Of a stretch of 64,000 nucleotides of DNA, positions 22,461 to 34,310 are shown piece by piece. Numbering within the stretch: the first letter of the stretch is position 1; each line of letters begins with the position of its first letter. Under the pieces are notes generated by a model. The model did no database searches. It had not been told where the DNA came from and worked only from the letters and a program-made list of their open reading frames with translations. The position numbers and the translations under genes are program-made. The DNA is taken from NCBI GenBank assembly GCA_035582835.1, contig JAYKAV010002788.1, forward strand, positions 2,388,033 through 2,452,032, in the 5' to 3' direction. The DNA is from Phoebastria nigripes (lineage: Eukaryota > Chordata > Aves > Procellariiformes > Diomedeidae).

Positions 22461-25006
22461 GTAAGGTTTTCATTGCACATTGCTGGTACATTCTGTAAAA
22501 TGGATGAGTTTGCACCACAGTCCTGCATGGCAGAAATGCCTGTTGACTGTAGGAAAACTCCTTACAGCTGTGTGAGGAATGGCACTTTTAAAAACCTGCT
22601 TGGTGCTTTTATTTTCGGTGGCCGCAGCATGCTTGTGGTGAAGCAGGCAGAGCTGCACCTGATTCAGAGGGTGGGGCAGCAGCTGGGCAGATGAAGGCAG
22701 TAGGAAGAGACCTGTCTGGGAGATGCTGAAAGATCCTGGAGAAAACCTGGGAGAAGTTTCCTGGGGAAGCCTTAAATGCTTGCTCTTTCCTCTTCCTGCT
22801 GTGCTTACCTGCCGGGAAGAGGAGAGAAAGTGGCACACACCCGTTGGCAAAGAAAATGCTTTAATATCATGGCTTTGAAAGCCTGAGCTCACGTTGCCTT
22901 TGTGTGCTTACAGGACTAAGCCACAACTGCTTTTATTTCTCAGGGGCATTTGGGAGGTATTTGCAGCCTCTCTACTGAGAAGCCAAGTACTATGTCTTTG
23001 CTGCAAATAAACAATCAAAGTCAATAAGGCTGCTTCCAGGTTGAGATGGTATTAAAAGTAAAAATAGTATTGGGCTAAAGACTAGTACTGACCTAGTACT
23101 GACTTTTTCCGGATTTATCTACGTGTAGAATATTCCACTGTAAACTTTTCTGAATAAATGGAGACCTCTCTTGCTGGTTTTTCAAGCTTGAGTCATATGA
23201 ACAAATGAAGCTGGCAAGCGGCCTCCANTGTTCCCAAGCGTTATGACAGATGTGAAAAATGCTGAAACAAGGTACATCCAATAGTGACAGCAGCATAGAA
23301 ATGTCCAAACAAAGCTTAAACCGAGTAGGTTCGTTGACAACCAGTCAAGCTTCCACAGAGACCTCTGCATAAAAGAACTTACTTTGCGTATTTTTTGGTG
23401 CATTTGCAGTCGCTACTGCTAGCTCTGTGCAAGCTAAGTAGTATCACGATTGTTTGTGTACCTCTGTGCTACTGCTCTTCTGTGTCTTTACACGTGCACG
23501 TCTGTGCTACACTCCTGGCAGTGACGCTGCTGGGAGTGTCAAGGTCTGCCTGCATCAAGACTCTTCTGAGAAATGCCTCTTACATGTGTCACTAACCATA
23601 CGAGGTTTTTATTTTAGATTGGGTGATGCCTTTCAGGCTCTATTTCTCTTTAGTTCTCGCCAGCCCACAAAGCTGTTTCCTATTTACAGATGTCTGATAC
23701 AGTAATTTAAGAGGCTCATCAGTTGTTCTAGGCTGGTTGAAATTCAAACAGAACCTCAGTGTTTTCCTGTTCACTGGCTAATGCAATTAATGCAAACTTT
23801 CGTTATCCTGCCTTTATTTTGTCTAAGAAGTAGAGGTAGAATCACTTAAAATTTGCATGTTGAATCATGTAACTATTCCTCCTAGGAGGTCCNAGGCACA
23901 ACGGTCCATTATTTAGTACTTGATCAGAAAATAAAGAACTTGGTATTTTGACTAGATGGATGACAGAAGTTTTTAAACAGGCCCTGGTAGTTGGCGGGTT
24001 GGTTGAACAAGTTTTTGAAGCCAGCTAACTACCAAAAAAATTGTGGAAAGGTGACTGAGACCCCCAGGTGAATAATTTTATAGCTTATATACAGCTGTAG
24101 GGTTTTAAAAATAAGTTTCTGGAGAAAAAAAACCACCTCACAAACAAACAAAAAAGCCCAAACCCACACTTTTTGACATTTCACTGTAGCGTCGATTTTT
24201 TTTTTTCAACTGAATTTTTGTTGTATTATACCCAAGAAAGAGAACATGTGTTGGTTCTCATTAGTAAACCTTGTCCAAAAATACTTGCTTATGTCCATGG
24301 CAAAGCTAGCAGAAAATATGTGTAAAAAGAGTTAGTGGATAGTTGAATGCATCCACAAAGGAAGTGATCAACAAGTTGCCTATAACATATGAAATTAGTA
24401 ATGGATATATGTTTGCCTTGGCTAAAACCAGAGGAACAACTTTATTTTGTGGTCTAATGATTATATTAAAACACATTATGTATTGCATTTCAAATAGTTG
24501 TTTGATGGGAGGTTTGTAAATAAACAGGCAGTTAGATAATATGTACACAAGGGTACAGTCAAAGGACGTAAAAAGCAAAAATTGTGAAAGGACTAGCGTT
24601 TGACTGTTACATGTTCAATGAGAAGCCCCAAACAGCCTTTTGTGCCAATAAATCCGTGTGCCTGTCAGGCAGGCTAAATGACGTTATATACACATAGGGA
24701 GTTTGAAGAGTTGTCATTTTCATAGCAATGCTCTACTTCCTAAGACACCAGAATCATTTTATATTGAGGGATTTTTTATTTATTTATTTTTAGCAAGTTG
24801 TCTTGGAGAGGAAGGAGGTGCAGAAAGGGGTTACAGTATTTTTCAGCCCTGTGCTTTTAGCACTGGAGGGGAAAAATGTGCTGTCACTTCATTGTGCTGT
24901 GCTACTTCTTCCTATTCTGTTGTTATTCCTCAGCTTCTTCCCAAAACTCACTGTGATCCTCTGTGGTAAGAAGCATTGCTTTATTTTTCGTTTGCTTCCT
25001 TTTCAG
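22461..25006. other. PCNX2 intron 2
   Basis: Begins with GTAAGG after the exon 2 donor and ends with a pyrimidine-rich acceptor CCTTTTCAG. No exon, RNA gene or clear repeat family seen. An A-rich stretch lies around 24127-24160. Confidence 0.6.
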
Positions 25007-25118
25007 CAATAACACCGGGGATAATGGTGTCATCAGTGAGACCAACCAAAATGACTCTACCCAAACAATTCACGACAGTTCAAGGGTACAGGCTCTGCAC
25101 TCACAGACCTCACCTGGA
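25007..25118 (+). CDS. PCNX2: PCNX2 exon 3
   Basis: 112 nt between CTTTTCAG and GGA|GTAAGG. The first base completes a Ser codon with exon 2 (AG|C) and the exon ends in phase 0. It encodes a polar, Asn/Ser/Thr-rich cytosolic stretch (SNNTGDNGVISETNQNDS). The spacing of SNN and of the following ELP block fits the vertebrate PCNX2 N-terminal region. Confidence 0.88.
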
Positions 25119-26384
25119 GTAAGGGTTAGTATGCGGTTTTCTGTAATAGTGTCTTCACTTCGTGCAGCCCACAGCTTACCACACGGAGTTTTGCATTGCC
25201 AGGCGCTGACCACTTGAAGCGTAGGTCTGCCCTGAGGAGGAAGGGTCATTCCGTGGGTCTACTAGGTATACCACTGCTGTTGGTCAGCCTTGTCCTAAAG
25301 GTTTGGGTTTGCAAAGCTGAAGCTGGTATACATAATTCTGCACTTCTTAGGAGGGGTCTGTCTGCTCTATAGATACCAAATGGCCTTTGTAAATCTTGCC
25401 AAGAGCAACTAGTTTTTGTGACTGCTTTGAGAGAAGGGAGAGGCTAATGCAATCAGAGCAGCCTCCCATTGCCTCAGAAGGGATCTGCTCCTGGAGCATT
25501 AGTAATTTGATTTTGTGTAACTAGATCTATGCTTATGAAATGAACCCAACACATCTCTTGAGTATTTAAACAAAGCATAAAAAACATTATTTAAATCTAG
25601 GAGATGTCTACATGAGGTTAAAAATACGTGTATGTGCATTCCATGCCATTGGCCATGCTTTCTAAATCAATAGTGTATGACATGGTGAAGGGGATTTATG
25701 TAGATGTTATTATTAAAGAAAAAATAGGAAACACCCATGAGAAGGTTGAAGAGTTAAGTATCCAAAAATTAAGAAATGCTGTCTGTGTAATCTTAAGCTA
25801 CTCCCCATGTATACTGTGATAAAATCTTTAATTATGTGATCCCATGCTATTTTTTCTACAGGACTCCTGCCTCAGTCAGTGCAGAGGATGGTTAGTGATC
25901 TCTGAATAAGTAGCTATTTGATACTTCATTCTGTCTTCATATCCTTCCACCCCCACCCTGTGTCCCTATTTACTGCAAACTGTTCAAGTCCTGGTCTGAA
26001 TCAGAACTATTTCCTCATTTCCTGGAGTGTTTTTACCTTTTTGTAGCATCTGTATGATTCACAGACATTAACAGTTTTCTTTTATGAGGTAAAATATTTT
26101 TCACCTTGTTCCTGTCCTAGTCCCCAGTATTCTAGTATTTGTCCATTCTGCAAACCCATTTCTTCTTGGGATCTTGTCCAAGTCTCCCACTTCCACATAT
26201 GTAGGTTGGGTCTTGTCAAACCTAGTCTCCTGTTCTTGCTGCCAGGATACCACTATGAAATTTTAGGTGATAATAATTATTTCTTCTTGGTTTTTGTGCC
26301 TGTCAGCCAGAAGAGAGCCACATTAATTTTTCCCAATAATTTTTTTTCTAGTTATGCACTTAGGCTGTTGAATTTAGACTCTTG
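25119..26384. other. PCNX2 intron 3, left part
   Basis: AT-rich intron with no recognised element. A CTACAG|GACTCC...|GTTAGT pseudo-exon near 25862 was considered and rejected. Confidence 0.55.
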
Positions 26385-26974
26385 AAGTATTCCTCTGGAG
26401 TATTGTGTTTAGTTTTGAGCTCCCCAGTGAGTTCCCACAGACATTGACCTGCTGACGAGAATCCAGCAGAGGCCACCAAGGGGATTGAGGAAAGAGGTAC
26501 ATGATGTATGAGGACAGGCAGATGGGATGTTTTGGCCTTTGTAAGGCTAAAATCTTTTGTCTAGAAGAGGAGCTTACTGCTGTCTTCAGCTTCCTATGGA
26601 AAGATATAGAGAAGATTGAGCACACTCTTCTCAGCGGTGCCCAGTGACAGGATAAGAGACAGTAGCTGCAACTTGCAGCCATGGAAAACCACAATTAGAT
26701 CAATTGGATTTAAAGGTTTTTTGTGTGGTTTTTTGGGGGTTTTGGGGTGGTTTTTTGGTTTGGATCTCGCCCCCCTCAAGAGGGTGGTCAAATACTGGAA
26801 GAGGTTGTCCAGAGAGGTTGTGAAATCTCCATCTTTGGAGATATTCAAAGCTCTGCTGGAGATGGCCCTGAGCAACCTGCTCTAGCTGTATCTGCTTTGA
26901 GTGTGTGTGTATGGCAGAGGGGATTTGGACTAAATGACCTCCAAAGCTTCCTTGCAATCTAAATGATTCTGTGA
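26385..26974 (+). mobile_element. CR1 LINE, 3' end fragment
   Basis: The left part (GGAGTATTGTGTTTAGTTTTG) and the right part (GGTGGTCAAATACTGGAAGAGG, then GGACTAAATGACCTCC and GATTCTGTG) match in order the 3' terminal part of the avian chicken-repeat-1 reverse-transcriptase ORF and 3' UTR. The copy is 5'-truncated, has a G/T-rich insertion around 26715-26765, and is old by its divergence. Confidence 0.8.
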
Positions 26975-27423
26975 TAATTTAATGGCTCTGTCCTCTAGTT
27001 TTCCATTGAGAAATTGTTACCAAGTACTGGAGACCAAACTTTTCATTTTAGTACTTTGGAAACACATAGCTGGAAAAGGGGAACAGATGAACACATTCTA
27101 TTGCTTAATGATTTAAAAAAAAATATCTGGATTAGGCACTGCAAAATGTTGTTTNAAAAAAAATCTTAGGTATTTTTTTCCCCACCCCAAATATCACACA
27201 CAATTGCAATGATGCAATTTGGAGCATGACTGTTCTATAACCATCTCCCTCACCCACCCCTTGCATTTTGTGCAAGGTACACATCCAAATTTCAGTGATG
27301 TTAAGCAACTTACCAATGCTGTAATTAACCTTTGATTAGATAGCTATTGGACTGATAGATTTTTTTTCCAACGGAATTTAATAAATGCCCATGCTAATTT
27401 TGTGTGTTTCTTTTTATTTTTAG
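26975..27423. other. PCNX2 intron 3, right part
   Basis: AT-rich intron, ending in the acceptor TTTTTATTTTTAG. Nothing else recognised. Confidence 0.6.
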
Positions 27424-27460
27424 GAGCTGCCAACACGGGAAACTATTGAAGATCTCAGAG
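27424..27460 (+). CDS. PCNX2: PCNX2 exon 4 (37-nt micro-exon)
   Basis: A 37-nt exon between TTTTTAG and AG|GTATCT, phase 0 in and phase 1 out. It encodes ELPTRETIEDLR plus the first base of a Gly codon that exon 5 completes. ETxEDL(K/R)G followed by a VxLED block is the PCNX2 pattern, which supports this tiny exon. Confidence 0.87.
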
Positions 27461-28349
27461 GTATCTTACAGGCTTTATAAATCCCTTTAAACCTTTGTTT
27501 AATCATTGCTTGCCACCAAAAAAAAAAAAAGGCACAGAGGACCCCATGGCAGATTCTGTTGTGCCTCATGTTAGGAGCTGAATGGAAAAGCTCGAGAAAA
27601 CAGAATCTCAAGGGAATTCTAACAGACTAAGCTTTCTCAGCTGTCAGCCAAGCTGTTTAGGATGCAGCCTTTTGGTGAGAATGCAAGTAGCTCTCCCCAT
27701 TTTGACATGGGGAGATGAAAGAGCTTTCCCCCCACATTCTTGGGAAGCTCTGTGCCTCCGGAAAACATTAAACCAGGAAGCCAACGCTCAGATCGCATCT
27801 TAAAGCCCTTAATCATCTTGTGACTGTAGACTCCTGTTGCGATTGTTGACCTTTAGCGCAGTAATGTATACTCCAGCAGACTTTGCTTTGCCTACAGTTC
27901 CAGTGCTTGAGATGTCTCTATATTTCAGTTTATCTCCTTTTTGTTAAGGTTGATTGCCATATCCTATGGCACCATTTAGGAATTGCACAAAGTGATGTAA
28001 CAAACTTCTGCCGCACTAGCTTATTCTTTCATCTCTCCCTAAGTGGGGATAATTCTGTAAAACATTTTAGTTTTGATATTAGCTGTTTCTTGAGCTATTT
28101 TTTGACTATTTAAATTAAATAAACATGCTGCTACACCTGTCTTGACCTGGAAGGATTCTAGCTTGCTTTTATAGTATTTCACATGTAGCCAACAAAAAAG
28201 ATCCTTGCTTACGAACTGTTTTAATCAGCTTCATCATCTATGCTTCCTTTGCTCTGCTCTGGGTCAGATTTTGCTAGCTAAAGATCATACTTCAATAATG
28301 CACAGTGTTCATGTTTGTGAGACCTAACTCCTCTATGTTTTTTTATTAG
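27461..28349. other. PCNX2 intron 4
   Basis: 889-bp AT-rich intron with an A12-type run near 27520. No other feature seen. Confidence 0.6.
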
Positions 28350-29639
28350 GTGTTATGGTATTAGAAGACCAGGCTGCACCACCAGTTTCATCTACCTCAC
28401 CCTGTATCAAAGCAGATATATTACCTGTTTCTACAGCCTCCGCTTCAGGTACCACCACATCAGCAATAGTGACAAAACCAGCTGCTATGGAAACACTTCC
28501 TGGTAATGGAATAAATGAAAAAGGAGGGAACAGACAGGCATATGGACAGCATGGATCCCAAGATATTCTTGTGGACAGAGATGTAGCTAAAAACTTCTCC
28601 AATATTTCTTCATCACAAGGTGATATTTTAAGGACTGGAGTTTCTTCAGAGCCATGGGACAGTGAAAATTCAGTTATTTCAGACCATTTGAGTAATCCTA
28701 AAAGCTACAAAAGAGAGAAATTGCCAGATGGATCACCACAGACAGGCTTTACCAGTAATTGCCCACAGTGCAATGCCATTGCAACCAAAGATCCTGAGCA
28801 TGTGGAAAGTTCNTGCAATGCCGATAATACCCATGAGGACCTTGATTGCTCGGACAGTGAGACTGCTGTTGCAGTTGTGGACAACTCTCTTCCTGGAGAC
28901 CAGCTATGTGAGCCCATTAAAATTGTCATCACAATGAGTACTACACCAAACACCACCCTCAGTGACCTAGCAGGCTCTGTCCACCTAAAGGCTCTGGGAA
29001 CTGAGAGAACGAGCTCAGCCCTTGAGTCTGGTATAGTTACAGCAGGTTGGCCAAGTCAGCAAACTAATGAACAGCTCAGAATCCCTGTTATCACTTTTGA
29101 CTTGTCTGATGACAGTAAAGGTAGGGCTTGCCCAGAAGTTGGTGAAAGTGAAAGAACTCCAGAAATTTTAAAGGCAGAGCTGTCGTCCAACCAGTGCTCT
29201 GGCTATGAATCGGGTGATGCAGTGAAGGAGCACAGCAACCCAGCAAATACTCCTTTAGAAACTAACACTTGTTCAGATCCAAATCGGGAGAATGCTTCTG
29301 AAAATGTGCAGACCGTGGATTTAACTTCTAAGGAAGACCTGCAGAACCTAGACCCACAGTCCTGTAGAACTGCTTATGAAAAGAGGCACATGCGGGTGCT
29401 GAGCGTAGACAGCGGGACAGATGTGCTTTTAAGTAAGAATTTAATGGAGGTATCTGACAAAGAAAAGACCTTACCAACTTCTAAATCGGATCTAGAAGCT
29501 AAAGAAGGACAGGTGCCCAATGAATCTAACTTTCTAGAGTTTGTCTCCCTCCTGGAATCCATTAATACCTCAAAGATGAAGGCATCTAATCAATCCACTG
29601 TCAAAATGGAGACGACAAAGGAAAATGGGCTTGTTGGAG
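28350..29639 (+). CDS. PCNX2: PCNX2 exon 5 (large Ser/Thr-rich cytosolic exon)
   Basis: The 1290-nt exon is the largest block of coding sequence in the window. Acceptor TTTTTATTAG, donor GGAG|GTATGA, phase 1 in and phase 1 out. It encodes about 430 residues of acidic, Ser/Thr-rich, low-hydrophobicity sequence without a folded domain. Islands diagnostic of PCNX2 are PPVSSTSPCIK, PIKIVITMS, NQCSGYESG and PWDSENSV. It is predicted to be cytosolic and intrinsically disordered, between the N-terminal membrane pair and the central membrane domain. The frame runs on past the donor to 29716, which is intron read-through. The N at 28813 is a third position in TCN (Ser). Confidence 0.94.
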
Positions 29640-31039
29640 GTATGATGCATGGTTTACAACTCTTTTGGAATAAAGAAGTTGTGACTAGTTACATTATTTA
29701 TAGCAGCTTAGCCTGAGATCTGCAGTAGGGCAAATTCCCAGAGGAGAACTGGTTTTGCTAATAGGGCCAGGGAAAGGCTGGGCTTTGTGGGACAAGGTGA
29801 TTTAGTGAAAGCGTGATAGTGTCAGCTGCAGTTCTTTGAATGTTTTTATTTTCTTAAAGATTTTCCTTTGGAAAACCTAATGCTAACCTCAGTAGGTATC
29901 CGGTATGTATGTAGTAATTCTGTACTAGAATAGCATGCATGTAGCAGGCCTGGATTGTTGGAATACCAAAAATATCTTACAAAAATGTGTATAGCTATAG
30001 CATTACACCTGCCCTTGCCCATCTTACCAGGTGCACGTTGAAGAGTTGTCTGTGTGTGCNTGTAAGTATGTAGAAAGCTGGAATTGTCACTGGTGATGGT
30101 TCAACTTTTAGCTAACACATGTGTGCGCACACACACACACATATTCCTAAACTTCCTGCACAGTTGTGGGTTGGTTTATAATTAAAAAAAAAAAGAAAAA
30201 AATCATGTNTTTGTTCTCAATAGGTAAGAGTTTTGATTTTTAGTTGCTNAAAACTAAAATATTTGGCGTTTAAGGAGGAAAGTTTGGTGGTTGTTTTCAA
30301 TGAAAGCCCCCAGTATTTGAATGAAAAATGGTATCTTCCCATGCAAGTTCCCATTTAATCAAAAGGGCTTTTATTTAAAACAAAAAAACCCTCAATCAGC
30401 TAATTTTAAAACACATGCAATCCAATTTATAGCTCTTATATCAGAAATATCTGGTTTTAATCAGCATTCTCATTGCTGTCATGTAACTCTGTGACCCCTT
30501 TCTGTTAGGAGGCAATATTGTTTGTAGGGTCTTTAGCAGCTCTCTAGGCAAAACTAGCAGGACTGTTTCATGAGGATGCGAGATACAGTGCAGTGAAGGC
30601 AGGTGCAATCTCAGGGTACTTGCCATGTGATCGGTGCAATCGGTTTTGAAGATCTGGGCCAAAGTGAAATAAGACAACCCGTATCTTCCCCTTCTCCAAA
30701 ATGTTTGGTTTACCTTAGATCCTATAATAAGCTGTTCTGAGACAGCCTAAGAGGATGCAATCTCAATACCTATTTTGCATGGAAGGTAAGAAACTTAATG
30801 GTGCTCAGCAGAACAGCTTGGCGTTCCTGTTTTACAGTGGTATCCCTGTCCATAGACAGGCTCTAGGGAGTCTCTGCTCCCACGGCTCGTTCCCGCAAGA
30901 ACCTTCCATTACATGAAAAATGCACAGCTGATTTCAAAGTTTGTCAGCTTTTTTAAAAACAAAGGTGAAATTCATATTTTTATCTTGTTTAAAAAAAATT
31001 AGGTAGATTTATTTTCTCGATGTGTCGTCTACCTGTAGA
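29640..31039. other. PCNX2 intron 5, left part
   Basis: AT-rich intron with a short CA microsatellite at about 30128-30141 and A-runs near 30184. No gene seen. Confidence 0.55.
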
Positions 31040-31460
31040 TTCTGTTTACCTTTCACTCTGCCTTTCCTAACTCTTTCCTCTTATCTGTCCTATCAATTAC
31101 ATTAGACCCATATCTCATTCCATCTTTCACTTGTGTCCTTTTTTCCTTCCACTTCACATTTCTAATTCTGTACCTTCTCTTCCCCTGTTCATCCCTTCTC
31201 AGTTTAGCCACTCCACGTCCCTCCTGTGCGACCTCCTTATTTGCCACCTTCTTTGTACTGCTTCTCTCTCGTCTTTCACTCTGTTCTTCCTAGCAATCCA
31301 CACTGTTGCTTTCCTAGCCTTTTCCACTCTCTTGAGCTCGCCTAAAGCTGTTGCCTCCCCACAGCTTGCATTCACTTCTCCTGTACTTACCCTCCTCTCC
31401 ATTCCCTAGTCAAATTTTGCTCCTCCTTAGGCCCGGTGCCTCTCTTCTGGTCTATCTTAC
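31040..31460. repeat. Pyrimidine-rich tract
   Basis: About 400 bp of strongly C/T-biased sequence on the plus strand (CTTTCACTCTGCCTTTCC and similar), without a perfect repeat unit. It runs directly into the CpG-rich patch that follows. Confidence 0.65.
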
Positions 31461-31494
31461 CCATCTCTCCCGCCTTCTCAGACTGTTCTGCGGA

Positions 31495-31735
31495 GCAGTT
31501 TCTGTCCTGCTCTATCGAGTTTATCTGCCCGCCCGGCTGGCTCCAGTCCGTGCTCCCTGGTTTCCTAAGGCACGTGCTGAGCAAGCCCTGCTTTTCACCG
31601 GCGCCTGCTCAGCTGATCCCCTGCCGAGCCCGGAGAGCTCTGCCAGGTCCCCGGGGTGCGGGGGGTCGGGTGCAGGGTCGCCTCCCTGCGCAGCAGCACA
31701 CAACGAAATGAGGGTCGCGGCAAGCGGATTGCGAT
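31495..31735. promoter_or_regulatory. Intronic CpG-rich patch
   Basis: About 240 bp with roughly 20 CpG dinucleotides and high G+C inside an otherwise AT-rich intron. A TATA-like CATAAAAAG follows at about 31753. It may be an alternative or enhancer-type promoter, or a GC-rich repeat insertion. No ORF with a recognisable product overlaps it. Confidence 0.4.
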
Positions 31736-34164
31736 CTTTGCTACTCCTCAACCATAAAAAGGGAGTATTTACACAAGAACTTGGCTTCTGTGTGATGTGA
31801 CTTAGCTGGAAAAGAGAAAAGATAAAAATTTCAGAGGTGAGATTTAAAAGAAAGAAAAAGTGCAGCTAATCTGCAAAGGGCTTTCAGGCACGTACCCTCA
31901 GGTAATATGAATGGGGAAGATTGCTGCATGAAAGAAAGCAATGGGTGATCAGTATAAATCAGACTCATAGATGCCACAGTGACCAAAAAACCCAACAAAC
32001 CAAAACTTTATTAATGTGTGTGTAGTTACTGTGCTTTAGATCTGGCAAAGGAGATTCTTAGTGGAATCCAAGATCCTGAGGAAACAGGAGGATTCTGCTC
32101 TTCCCTCAAACCAAGCTGTTACTTAAAGTGCCCTGAACTGAATTTCCTACTTTCCTATTTTCTTAAGTCCGTATGGTTGTAAGACGGTGAAGTTGAGCTG
32201 CATACATGTATAATTAAGCAGCCCTGCTCGTTTCTGGCATGGGCCCGGCAAGTGTCACCCTGGGAGAGGAGCGGGGCTGGGAAGAGGGGTGCCCTGCAGC
32301 AGTGGGGATGGTGGCTGTGGCTCCTGTCGCTATGAGGTGGCTCCTGCACCTCGGACCGGCGCTGTGGGAAAAAGGAGATTCAATCTGAACTCTTTAAGCT
32401 AGGGAGAGATAGTTCAAAGGCAGTTATTTTTAAGAGCAAGTAGGCTTTGTTTTCTAGCCTAGTCAGAATGTGCTGTTTGCTAAAATAAATTACTGTCATT
32501 ACTGGCAGCTTCCCCACAGTAAGACTGGATTTTAGGAATGAGAAAGCCTCTAATTTGTTTATAGCCTTGCAATTACAAATATGCTTTAACAAAATAGCAT
32601 CTTAGAACAGATCTGAATAAACATTATTCCCACATTAAAGTGGTTGTTCAAAAAAAAAAAGTGTGTGGGGAGGGAATACAGAGCAAGTCAAGCTATGCAC
32701 CAGTTGTTTTGAGGGAGGAGGTTGGTTGTGTTTGGTTTTATTCTTTTAACCTTGCAAACCACCTAATTGGCAAAAGCTAATAATAGATGCCTGGTCCAAA
32801 TGAGCATGAAATGCACCCCACAAAGGTGTTTATTAAGCAATGTGAGAAACTTGGCAAATTCCTGGAAAGCTGGATATTCAGAGCTGTGTGTAAGAAAGCT
32901 GACATTTTGCATAATTTGGAGAAGGCGGGGAAATGTGCTCATCAGAACAGTCTTGCAAGTGAGTGAATGTCAAGGATGGGTCTTTGTTATGGGTGCTCCC
33001 TCACAGAACTTGTGAGTTCTGTGGAAACAGAAGAGATATCGTCATGACCACATAAGCCTTCGCCAGTAGACAGCTCAGTAAAATGCAGTACAAGAAAATT
33101 AAAGCCTTGCTTTACGCTACCAAGGATGCCAGATTTAATGCGTTAAAATACAGGACATAAAAAAGCTAAGAGCTGTTCTGTTGCCACCCTACCTCTTCTA
33201 GATCGTGAGAAAGTACCATTGACACTGTTGCTAAAAGTGACTTTCAGGCCAGTGTCCTTTCAGTTTTGAATCAAACTTGCACCACCCACGTAATGAAAGC
33301 CTGTTGAAGGGCAACTGCAAATTTTCTTCAGTCTTTGAGAAGCACAAGGAAGCCAGGTTTATTGGCTGCTTTGGGTCCCTCTGACATGTCTGGAGCTGAG
33401 TAAGAGCAGCTGTGCATCAGACTTATGCAGGGCAAAACCTCATGTATGTCCCCTCTGGCACAGCTGGCTTGTAATCTAGGACAGGCAATGTTATCACCCA
33501 GGGAGCAAAGCCCGCCATGGGAGTGGTGGGGACCGGCGCGGGAGAACCTAAACCAGGACTGCGTGGCCTGAATTTAGATGTTTTGCAGGCTCTTTTTAGA
33601 AAAGGTACTCATCGTTCTGGGCAGTGCATAAACCACAACATCAAGTGAGTTCTTCTGGATCCCAAGCAATTACCCTTCTCCTATAAAAAGTTTAAACATA
33701 CTCCTGTGGATATTTTTAGACTCCTCAGTTTTTTCCCCTGCATGTGAGAAAGAGGGCTATCGCCTGCCATATAATCATGGGGAAGAGGGATCTTGTGCAT
33801 TCAGTCACCAGCCCTGATGACAGCCGTGGTGGGAGGCGACAGNAGGGGAGTTTGCTGGCAGGCAGGTAGCACCTAGGACACAAAGCCCAGCCAGGTGCTA
33901 GCTCTTCTCTCGGAGCAGCGGTGTGCCATCCCTGACTCTCGTGCCGGAAAGGGACCATGTGGCATTTGATGCCCCTCTTTGGATGGGGAGGAAATGCAGT
34001 GCAGAACCCAGTTCTCTAAATCTGATACTCGATGTGTAAGGCTTGACAGGATGAGATTTTAAAATTTCAGTCTTTAAATCAAAGAGGTAATAGTATGTTT
34101 GATGACAAGGCTGACACGTGTAAAGAAACTATGAGGTTATTTCAGAGGTCCGTATTCTGACACA
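31736..34164. other. PCNX2 intron 5, middle part
   Basis: No coding exon or transposon recognised. Confidence 0.5.
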
Positions 34165-34310
34165 ATTGTTAGGTATAATGATTAGACTACTTACCTGAGA
34201 CCTCAAAAACCTTGATTTTATTCCCAGCTCTGCTGCTGGCCTAGGAGATTGTTTTGAGCAAGTCACTTCTGTGCTTAAGTCTCCCTGTCCTGTAACAGGT
34301 ACAGTGAGTA
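34165..34310 (+). mobile_element. MIR-like ancient SINE
   Basis: The order ATTCCCAGCTCTGCTGCTGG, then GAGCAAGTCACTTCTGTGC, TTAAGTCTCC and CTGTAACAGG follows the MIR core and its downstream part (cf. the tRNA-derived core 'cagctctgcc...gggcaagtcact...ctgtaa'). Diverged, as expected for an ancient amniote insertion. Confidence 0.6.

Noticed and set aside
25862..25890. Pseudo-exon CTACAG|GACTCC... with GTTAGT in intron 3
   Set aside because: Exons 3 and 4 already join in phase 0 and match the expected protein; adding this piece breaks the match.
29640..29716. Extension of PCNX2 exon 5 to the stop at 29716
   Set aside because: A good donor (GGAG|GTATGA) at 29639/29640 chains in phase with exon 6; the extension is intron read-through.
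30121..30145. CA microsatellite as a notable repeat
   Set aside because: Only about seven to eight units; ordinary intronic simple sequence.
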